NCBI GenBank assembly: GCA_009787685.1
Contig: WQSV01000007.1
Span: 1 to 19,899, forward strand
DNA from: Bacillota bacterium
Lineage (GTDB): Bacteria; Bacillota; Clostridia; Christensenellales; Pumilibacteraceae
DNA length: 19,899 nt
Reading direction: 5' to 3'
In this document: positions 15,176-19,899 of the stretch, piece after piece
How positions within the stretch are numbered: the stretch's first letter is position 1
Layout of the letters: every line of letters starts with the position of its first letter
Notes under the pieces: model-generated
Databases searched by the model: none
What the model saw: only the letters and a program-made list of their open reading frames with translations
What the model was told of the DNA's origin: nothing
Made by a program: the position numbers and the translations under genes

Positions 15176-15480
15176 GCATCTTTGATGCCTTTGTTGGGAT
15201 TGTTTCATGTAGTAGCAGTTTCCAACAAAACTGTTGAAAACAGTTGACAAGGGTCATCGACCCTATTGACGGAGAGTGCAAATATACGCAGAACCCGACA
15301 AAGCAGTCGAAGACTGTTGACGAATGTCTTCGACCCTTTCGATGGGCACTACTAGTTCAAGCAATATCCGACAATAGTATTGAAGACCCTTGTCAAGTAT
15401 CTTCAATACTTTTGTCGGAGATTGCTATTATTAGAAACACCCTCACAAAAAGGGGTCGAAGACCCTTGTCAAGGGTTTTT
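15170..15480. repeat. Second locus of the ~73-bp structured repeat family, with inverted units
   Basis: The locus opens with GCATC-TTT-GATGC (15176-15188) after TTGTCAA, like the first array. It then holds a B unit in inverse orientation: GGGTC-ATC-GACCC (15251-15263) through CAGTC-GAA-GACTG (15304-15316), whose reverse complement matches the unit at 2004-2070 over most of its length. A further inverted A-like stretch spans about 15321-15384. A direct A unit follows with AGTATC-TTC-AATACT (15396-15410) and ends GGGTCGAAGACCC-TTGTCAA (15453-15472). That unit shares a nearly identical segment of about 40 bp with 1944-1990 (TCGGAGATTGCTATTATTAG and onwards). Mixed orientation suggests rearrangement or cruciform-driven inversion. 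Confidence 0.88.
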
Positions 15481-15575
15481 AAGGTTATAATTTTAAAAAA
15501 ATTAAAAAAAGCGTAAATTATTACGATTTTTTTTCAAATCACTTGAAATGACTTGGATATTGTCTGAGTTGGAAA
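15481..15575. other. AT-rich gap without genes
   Basis: Between the repeat locus and the terminator of the zinc-ribbon gene. It is A/T rich and contains a small inverted repeat CGTAA-ATT-ATTACG (about 15512-15525). Nothing else is supported. Confidence 0.4.
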
Positions 15576-15611
15576 CAAAAAACAGGCACTGACTTTTTGT
15601 CATTGCCTGTT
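15576..15611 (-). terminator. Intrinsic terminator of the zinc-ribbon gene
   Basis: On the minus strand ACAGGCA-a-TGAC, loop AAAAA, GTCA-g-TGCCTGT, then TTTTTTG: an 11-bp stem with one mismatch and a clean U run. It lies about 20 bases after the stop codon at 15630. It is the best canonical terminator in the window. Confidence 0.88.
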
Positions 15612-15629
15612 CTGTTTGAAGTTTTTTGT

Positions 15630-16061
15630 TTAGCCTGCGGTTGTGACTGCTGTTATAACTGCCAATATTCCAAGAATTAATGCGGTTGCAAAAATGACAA
15701 TAATACTGATATAGGACAGCATTTTAATTGGTTTCGAATCAATTTTCGCAAGAAGCATCTTAAGGAATGAAACACAGAAAAGCATTGCCAAGACATAGAA
15801 TGAAGCAATTCCATAAACTGCAACTGGCCTTCCAAGAGCGAGTGACACGAATACCATAATCACTGATATTGCCGACAAAAGTGCAACAAACGAGATTGAA
15901 ACAATACCCATAAAGTTACAAGCTCTTCCGTCATTTCCGAAGACTCCGCCTGAAATCTTTTCTTTTGCTGGCTTGTTTGAGCCAACTGCCATTCCACAAC
16001 CAGCACACGCATTTGAATCTTCCAAATTTTCTCTTCCACAATTTCCACAATAAGTGTTCAT
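15630..16061 (-). CDS. Zinc-ribbon membrane protein
   Basis: A 143-residue protein with an N-terminal zinc ribbon, C5-x2-C8...C19-x2-C22 (YCGNCGRENLEDSNACAGCG), a polar linker, and three hydrophobic helices at about 53-76, 83-105 and 115-140. The zinc ribbon would face the cytoplasm. Such proteins are common in Bacillota and have no assigned function. AAGGAG (16071-16076) lies 9 bases before the ATG. The leader directly upstream (16071-16136) is related to that of rpsP, including an identical 19-base stretch over the ribosome site, so the two genes may share a regulator or an ancestral duplication. No clear promoter boxes were found within 130 bases upstream. It ends at a strong terminator. 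Confidence 0.82.
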   Translation of the reverse strand: MNTYCGNCGRENLEDSNACAGCGMAVGSNKPAKEKISGGVFGNDGRACNFMGIVSISFVALLSAISVIMVFVSLALGRPVAVYGIASFYVLAMLFCVSFLKMLLAKIDSKPIKMLSYISIIVIFATALILGILAVITAVTTAG

Positions 16062-16256
16062 AAATTTTTTCTCCTTTGCGTCAATGACGCTTATGCCACA
16101 ATCACCTTGTTAAAAAAAACCTTCATTAATTTCGTTTGTTTTTCAAGGTTGGATCGTCAACCCTCCTATTGAAAGGATGTTGATATGAACATTCCCCCTG
16201 CTCTGACTAACTTCATGCCAGAGGAAGTCTTTCGACCTTTTTTTATCAATTTAAGA
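16062..16256 (-). promoter_or_regulatory. Leader region of the zinc-ribbon gene
   Basis: The proximal part, 16071-16136, aligns with the rpsP leader, beginning with 19 identical bases (ctcctttgcgtcaatgacg on the plus strand, also at 3405-3423). It includes the CGTCA-A-TGACG palindrome and a CACAA...TTGT hairpin remnant. Further up are small inverted repeats GGTTG-ACGATC-CAACC (16146-16161) and ATGTT-CATATC-AACAT (about 16178-16193). No convincing promoter or gene is present. Confidence 0.5.
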
Positions 16257-16568
16257 TTAGTCGATTTTGTTTCGTTGCAATGTTGCAACAAACTCCACTT
16301 CATTCCAATCGGTTTCTGAATATGATGCAAAACCATTCCCCACAGACAACTCCACATTCCCTTGAATAGGCATTGCATAGTTTGTTGAAACAACCTGCCA
16401 GCCCTCATTTCCAAAATAATTAAGAGTTTGTTTGATTCTTTCGAAAAAGTCTTCAATTAATTCTACTTGAACATAGGTTTCTGTTGTTGTTTTTCCTCGT
16501 TTAAGTTCAACTTCCTTTTCAAACTGTTTTCTTTCACGAGTGAACCTTAGAACTTCGTATTCAAACAT
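16257..16568 (-). CDS. Small DUF4177-like protein, paralogue 1
   Basis: A 103-residue soluble protein. The core, LNYFGNEGWQVVSTNYAMPI at about 49-68, has the 'L...G.EGWxVV' pattern of the DUF4177 group of small uncharacterised proteins. It aligns end to end with the 95-residue protein encoded at 19496-19783: an N-terminal strand, a charged stretch, a helix ending before GW, then (S/T)NY..PI and a final EF-FVLQ-type strand. It is probably a small alpha-beta domain of unknown role. AAGGA precedes the ATG at 16568. It lies just after the 2-oxoacid oxidoreductase operon and its trailing hairpin, so it may be read at a low level from that operon. Confidence 0.72.
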   Translation of the reverse strand: MFEYEVLRFTRERKQFEKEVELKRGKTTTETYVQVELIEDFFERIKQTLNYFGNEGWQVVSTNYAMPIQGNVELSVGNGFASYSETDWNEVEFVATLQRNKID

Positions 16569-16592
16569 ATTTTTTTATCCTTAAATTCCAAA

Positions 16593-16649
16593 CTGCAACT
16601 AACACAATAGGAAACACTGTCATCAATGCTTCCTATTTATGTTGTGCAG
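16593..16649 (-). terminator. Long imperfect hairpin after the oxidoreductase operon
   Basis: Arms CTGCA/TGCAG (16593-16597, 16645-16649), then AACA/TGTT, then AATAGGAA/TTCCTATT (16606-16613, 16630-16637) stack into an imperfect stem of about 17 bp. It begins 7 bases after the gamma-subunit stop codon. There is no U run, so it may stabilise the 3' end of the operon mRNA or attenuate read-through rather than be a simple terminator. Confidence 0.45.
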
Positions 16650-16655
16650 CTTTTG

Positions 16656-17201
16656 TTATTCTCTTCCTTTTTGTATTGCAGAAAGATTGATTGGAATCAA
16701 CTTTTCTGCTTTTTCGCCGAAACGAATAAGGAGGACTTTTTTGATGATTTCCTCGTCAAAATATTGATGGTCTTTGAGATATGCCCCAAGCATTACCATA
16801 TTTTGAACTTTTGGTGAACCAAGTGCGATTGAGATATTTGTCGCATCAACACCAATAACTTCTACGTCTTTTCTTGTTGGTGCATCTTTGATGATTGAAG
16901 TGTTGTAGATAATTTTTCCGCCTTTTTTCACTAATGGCTCAAAGCGAGTTAGTGAAGGAAGGTTGAAAGCAAGAAGGACATCAATATCTTGAGCGACGAT
17001 TGGAGAACCAATGACATCATCTTGAATAATGACCGAGCAGTTTGTTGTTCCACCGCGCATTTCCGCGCCGTATGCAGGAATCCAAGAGACAGTTCTGTCA
17101 TGTTCAAGGTGAAGAAGTGCCACGATTTGACCAACAGTCAAAACACCTTGACCGCCAAAACCAGAAATTCTGATTCTTTCGTTTTTGTTTGATTTAGCCA
17201 T
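16656..17201 (-). CDS. korC: 2-oxoacid:ferredoxin oxidoreductase, gamma subunit
   Basis: Gamma subunit of a four-subunit enzyme that oxidatively decarboxylates a 2-oxoacid to an acyl-CoA and passes electrons to ferredoxin. The family signature GFGGQGV is at residues 14-20, followed by PAYGAEMRGGTTNCSVI near 43-59, both diagnostic of this subunit. Length, 181 residues, is typical. It is translated with the beta gene: its ATG (17199-17201) overlaps the beta stop by one base (TAATG), with a near-perfect GGAGGTGA just upstream. The substrate (2-oxoglutarate, branched-chain oxoacid or other) cannot be fixed; the symbol follows the Kor naming only for convenience. Confidence 0.9.
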   Translation of the reverse strand: MAKSNKNERIRISGFGGQGVLTVGQIVALLHLEHDRTVSWIPAYGAEMRGGTTNCSVIIQDDVIGSPIVAQDIDVLLAFNLPSLTRFEPLVKKGGKIIYNTSIIKDAPTRKDVEVIGVDATNISIALGSPKVQNMVMLGAYLKDHQYFDEEIIKKVLLIRFGEKAEKLIPINLSAIQKGRE

Positions 17202-17974
17202 TATTTCTCACCTCCAGATAGTTTCGTCAACTCTCCATTGTCTTTATAGACCCCGAGAGGATAGTAAGGCATCATTTGCTCTTTGACGAAGTCCATTGCT
17301 TTTATTGGAGCAATTCCCCAACCTACTGGACATGGAGAAAGGATTTCGACCATTGAGAAACCTTTTCCGTCGATTTGCGTTTGAAAAGCTTTTTTAATAG
17401 CGGCTTTTGTTTTTCTGATATTCGCAAAATCATGAACAGAAGTTCTTTCAAGGTAATGACTTGATGGAACTTGAGCAAGCATTTCAACAACCTTGATTGG
17501 AAGTCCGCAATTTTTCTTGCTTCGTCCGAATGGAGAAGTGCTGGTTTTTTGACCGATTAGAGTCGTTGGAGCCATTTGTCCGCCAGTCATTCCGTAGATC
17601 GCGTTGTTAATAAAGATGATTGTCGTGTTGTCACCACGATGAGCTGCATGAACAGTTTCCGCGGTTCCGATTGACGCAAGGTCTCCATCACCTTGGTAAG
17701 AGAAAACAATTTTGTCTGGACATGCTTTTTTGAGTCCGATTGCAACCGCTGGCGCACGACCATGAGCGGCTTGAACACCGTCACAGTTGAAATAGTCATA
17801 TGCTAGAACCGAACAGCCGACTGGAGACACTGAAATTGTTTTGTCCAAAACGCCAAGCTCAACCAAAACCTCTGCGATTAGTTTGTGGACAATTCCATGT
17901 CCGCAACCCGGGCAATAGTGAAATGGTTTTTCATCTAGGCCTTTTGATTTGTCATAAATTACTTTTGTTGCCAT
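17201..17974 (-). CDS. korB: 2-oxoacid:ferredoxin oxidoreductase, beta (TPP-binding) subunit
   Basis: Beta subunit, which holds thiamine pyrophosphate and the proximal 4Fe-4S cluster. Cysteines C21 and C24 (YCPGCGHG), C54 (VGCSV) and one in SPCPVGWG near residue 214 fit the cluster ligands. The TPP motif runs from G95-D96-G97-D98 to N123-N124 (FINNAIYGMTGGQ). Its 257 residues are normal. Unlike its neighbours it has no Shine-Dalgarno sequence before the ATG at 17974: the upstream bases are an AT-rich repeat, and 134 bases separate it from the alpha gene, with a palindromic insertion between. Translation could therefore be weakened or depend on the A/T-rich leader. Confidence 0.94.
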   Translation of the reverse strand: MATKVIYDKSKGLDEKPFHYCPGCGHGIVHKLIAEVLVELGVLDKTISVSPVGCSVLAYDYFNCDGVQAAHGRAPAVAIGLKKACPDKIVFSYQGDGDLASIGTAETVHAAHRGDNTTIIFINNAIYGMTGGQMAPTTLIGQKTSTSPFGRSKKNCGLPIKVVEMLAQVPSSHYLERTSVHDFANIRKTKAAIKKAFQTQIDGKGFSMVEILSPCPVGWGIAPIKAMDFVKEQMMPYYPLGVYKDNGELTKLSGGEK

Positions 17975-17975
17975 A

Positions 17976-18077
17976 TTAATTTTAAAAGTTGAAAGTTGAA
18001 AATTAACGATAATTAATTTTTTTTTACGCTTTGTTGATTCTTCGCTTTGCTCAGAATGACGACACGAAAATTAATTT
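17976..18077. mobile_element. Small palindromic insertion (MITE-like) between alpha and beta genes
   Basis: The stretch contains AATTAATTTT (18011-18020) and AAAATTAATT (18067-18076) as inverted arms flanking a core with ATTCT...AGAAT (18036-18060, GATTCTTCGC then TTTGCTCAGAATGAC). That core resembles a short ATTCTTCGC..GCTCAGAATGA word found between genes in many bacterial genomes. TTAATTT occurs at 17976-17982 and again at 18071-18077, as a possible target duplication. It encodes nothing. Confidence 0.5.
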
Positions 18078-18108
18078 ACCACATTTTTCCTTTTAATTTT
18101 TTTGCTTT

Positions 18109-19179
18109 CTACTTCTTTTTACCCCCTTTTTTAAGGATTCTTTTTGCTTCTTCTGCTATTTCGTCTGGCTCAAATACGACTCCTCCAACTCTTCCATAGT
18201 GATAAGCAGGGATTGAACCATTAAGAGCTAGGCGAACATCTTCAATCATTTGACCCATTGAAAGTTCAGTGACAAGAACTGCTTTAACAGTTTTTGGAAG
18301 TTTCAAGAAGTCTTTTTCTGGAAAAGGCCAAAGAGTGATCGGGCGAATCAGCCCAGCTGAAATGCCTTCTTTTTTCAAGAGTGAGATTGCATTTTTTGCA
18401 ATTCTTGATGGAACACCATAAGCACAGAAAACGATTTCTGCATCTTTTGGAACATCATATTCTGAAAGAGTTTCTTTCTCTTTGATTTTTTCATAGTCGC
18501 GGAAACGCTCATGATTCATTTGCTCAAGTCCAAGACCAGAGAGGTTCAATGAATTCACAATATTTCTTTTGCGTTTATCAGAATTTCCGCTTGTTGCATA
18601 GAGTTCTTTATCAACTTTGACGCGCGGTGGTGGATTCAACTCGACCGGCTCCATCATTTGTCCAAGCATTCCATCAACAATCATTTGAACTGGAGTGCGA
18701 TATTCGTCAGCAACATTGAAAGCACGGAAAACAAGATCAGTCGCTTCTTGAACGCTGTTTGGAGCATAAACTGGAGTGTAGTAGTCCCCGTTTCCACCTC
18801 CTTTAACTGCTTGAAAATAGTCCGCTTGAGCTGGGAGAATTCCGCCTAAGCCGGGACCCGCACGAGTGACCGAGCAGATAAAACACGGAAGTCTTGCACC
18901 AGCAAGGTATGAAATGCCTTCTTGTTTAAGAGCAATACCCGGACTTGATGAACTTGTCATTACTCTTGCTCCCGCAGCAGAAGCACCATAAACCATGTTG
19001 ATTGCGGCAACTTCCGACTCTGCTTGAACAAAAACTAGTCCTTCTTGTTCCATTCTTTCAGAAAGATATTCTGGGATTTCATTTTGTGGAGTTATTGGAT
19101 AGCCAAAGAACGCCGTGCAACCTGCTTTGATCGCTGCTTCCGACAGTGCTTCGTTTCCTTTCATTAATACTTTTGCCAT
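18109..19179 (-). CDS. vorB: 2-oxoacid:ferredoxin oxidoreductase, alpha subunit (VorB-type)
   Basis: Alpha subunit with the pyrimidine-binding half of the TPP site. Residues 1-32, MAKVLMKGNEALSEAAIKAG then CTAFFGYPITPQ, are the hallmark start of the VorB group (annotated as 3-methyl-2-oxobutanoate dehydrogenase). ESEVAAINMVYGASAAGARVMTSSSSPG follows at about 66-93, and DGMLGQMMEPVE near 180-191. Length is 356 residues, standard for the group. The ATG at 19179 is one base after the stop of the delta gene, with AGGAGG shortly upstream; the ORF extends further upstream only by overlapping that gene. VorB-type sequence favours a branched-chain oxoacid, but enzymes named Kor in Clostridia are very similar, so specificity stays open. 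Confidence 0.93.
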   Translation of the reverse strand: MAKVLMKGNEALSEAAIKAGCTAFFGYPITPQNEIPEYLSERMEQEGLVFVQAESEVAAINMVYGASAAGARVMTSSSSPGIALKQEGISYLAGARLPCFICSVTRAGPGLGGILPAQADYFQAVKGGGNGDYYTPVYAPNSVQEATDLVFRAFNVADEYRTPVQMIVDGMLGQMMEPVELNPPPRVKVDKELYATSGNSDKRKRNIVNSLNLSGLGLEQMNHERFRDYEKIKEKETLSEYDVPKDAEIVFCAYGVPSRIAKNAISLLKKEGISAGLIRPITLWPFPEKDFLKLPKTVKAVLVTELSMGQMIEDVRLALNGSIPAYHYGRVGGVVFEPDEIAEEAKRILKKGGKKK

Positions 19180-19180
19180 A

Positions 19181-19408
19181 CTACTTTCCAGCCTCCTCTT
19201 TTTCAACCTTGATAACATTATCAGGGCAAATTATTGCACAAATCGCACAAGCAGTGCAATTTTTGATATCAGTGCAATACACTGGATTATAGCCCTTTGC
19301 GTTGACGCGCGAGGTGTCGAGAGCGAGAACCTTTTTCGGACACGCTGGCAAACACAACTCACAGCCCTTGCAATAAGCTTCGTTGAATGTTAAAATTGCT
19401 TTTGACAT
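19181..19408 (-). CDS. korD: 2-oxoacid:ferredoxin oxidoreductase, delta (2x4Fe-4S) subunit
   Basis: A 75-residue ferredoxin-like subunit that carries electrons from the catalytic core to free ferredoxin. It has two 4Fe-4S binding motifs, C13-x2-C16-x2-C19-x3-C23-P and C51-x2-C54-x2-C57-x3-C61-P, plus an extra C45. AAGGAG precedes the ATG at 19408 by about 14 bases. It is the first gene of the delta-alpha-beta-gamma set. No good promoter was found in the 87 bases before it, so it may be cotranscribed with the DUF4177-like gene upstream. Confidence 0.92.
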   Translation of the reverse strand: MSKAILTFNEAYCKGCELCLPACPKKVLALDTSRVNAKGYNPVYCTDIKNCTACAICAIICPDNVIKVEKEEAGK

Positions 19409-19495
19409 TTTTTTCTTTTTATCTCCTTATGTAGTTTTATTATTTATTTGATTGGTTTCTTCATAGCTTTAGTGAACGATAAAATACCGCTCTTT

Positions 19496-19783
19496 TTAAC
19501 TATTGGTTTTTTGCAAAACAAAGATGAATTCGGCATCTTCACAATTAGTGTTCGTTTCAGTCGGAAAGTGTGTTGTTGCTATTGGAACATGATAGTTTGA
19601 TGAAACTATTTTCCAGCCGACTTTCAGATAACTATTAACCATGTTTTCAGCACGAGTGCAAAATTCTTCCATAGTTTCTAGTTTTTCTTCAATCTTTTTG
19701 CTTTCTCTTCCTCTTCTGTCGACAGAGACAATCTCTTTTTTCACGACATCTCTTTCAATGTGAAGGATTTTGCATTCGCTCAT
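19496..19783 (-). CDS. Small DUF4177-like protein, paralogue 2
   Basis: A 95-residue soluble protein homologous to the one at 16257-16568. Matching segments are VGWKIVSSNYHVPI here and EGWQVVSTNYAMPI there, with AEFIFVLQ here and VEFVATLQ there; the N-terminal charged region also aligns. AAGGAG stands six bases before the ATG at 19783. It starts 13 bases after the stop of the partial gene upstream, which suggests one transcript. The role is unknown; its location just before the oxidoreductase operon, with the paralogue just after, hints at an ancestral duplication around that operon. Confidence 0.75.
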   Translation of the reverse strand: MSECKILHIERDVVKKEIVSVDRRGRESKKIEEKLETMEEFCTRAENMVNSYLKVGWKIVSSNYHVPIATTHFPTETNTNCEDAEFIFVLQKTNS

Positions 19784-19796
19784 GGGTATCTCCTTT

Positions 19797-19899
19797 TTAT
19801 TGCCAATCCTCGCGCATGATTTGTTTGTCGAATGTGAGGACTGATGAATTGATATCGCCTTTTAGTTGTTTGAATATATCAGATTTTAAGAACGTTAAT
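19797..19899 (-). CDS. C-terminal fragment of an unknown gene
   Basis: Thirty-three codons are open from the right window edge to TAA at 19797-19799, ending QIMREDWQ. The sequence is polar and helix-like, with no recognisable motif. Its position 13 bases before the next gene's ATG, on the same strand and with no terminator between, supports a real gene end, but 33 codons are too few to be sure. Confidence 0.45.
   Translation of the reverse strand, partial: LTFLKSDIFKQLKGDINSSVLTFDKQIMREDWQ

Noticed and set aside
16166..16456. 96-codon ORF on the minus strand
   Set aside because: It overlaps the DUF4177-like gene in another frame, has an unnatural composition and no ribosome site; most likely a shadow.
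19453..19500. Terminator between the DUF4177-like gene and the delta-subunit gene
   Set aside because: Only a five-pair stem with a wobble (CGGTA-TTT-TATCG) and no U run; read-through seems more likely.

Overview
The window reads as a piece of a low-GC Bacillota (Firmicutes) chromosome, probably an uncultured strictly anaerobic Clostridia-like lineage. The reasons are AT-rich DNA with AAGGAG/GGAGG ribosome binding sites, near-consensus sigma-A promoters that all have 17-bp spacers, Gram-positive-style lipoproteins, a ferredoxin-dependent 2-oxoacid oxidoreductase, a ferredoxin-tailed aldo/keto reductase, and the order rpsP-khpA-rimM. No lineage below phylum/class can be assigned from sequence alone. 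Every gene I can support lies on the minus strand, so the window is transcribed from right to left. No tRNA, rRNA, CRISPR array, transposase or phage gene was seen.

Layout from right (upstream) to left. 19899-16257: the end of an unknown gene, a small DUF4177-like protein, then a four-subunit 2-oxoacid:ferredoxin oxidoreductase operon (delta ferredoxin, alpha, beta, gamma), then a paralogue of the small DUF4177-like protein. The alpha and beta genes are separated by a small palindromic insertion. 16061-15630: a zinc-ribbon membrane protein with a strong terminator; its leader is related to that of rpsP. 15480-15170: the second copy of an unusual structured repeat family, followed by the aldo/keto reductase gene, whose promoter places the start codon almost at the transcription start. 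13965-8102: a consensus promoter and long leader, a 1603-residue multidomain lipoprotein with a duplicated internal module, and a second, smaller lipoprotein. 8021-4826: a folded intergenic element, then a promoter driving a DUF624/YesL-like membrane protein and a TPR protein joined stop-to-start. 4777-3592: its own promoter, a small unknown protein and an HD-domain phosphohydrolase, again joined stop-to-start. 3543-2225: consensus promoter, structured leader, rpsP, khpA and rimM (ribosome maturation genes). 2221-1783: the first array of the structured repeat. 1782-1016: promoter and a membrane coiled-coil protein. 859-1: ribD, running off the left edge.

The most distinctive feature is the intergenic repeat family (1777-2221 and 15170-15480). 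Its unit is about 73 bp and holds short hairpins whose stems change on both sides together, joined by TTGTCAA linkers. In both places the outermost linker is exactly the -35 hexamer (TTGACA) of the promoter of the next gene. I do not recognise this family.
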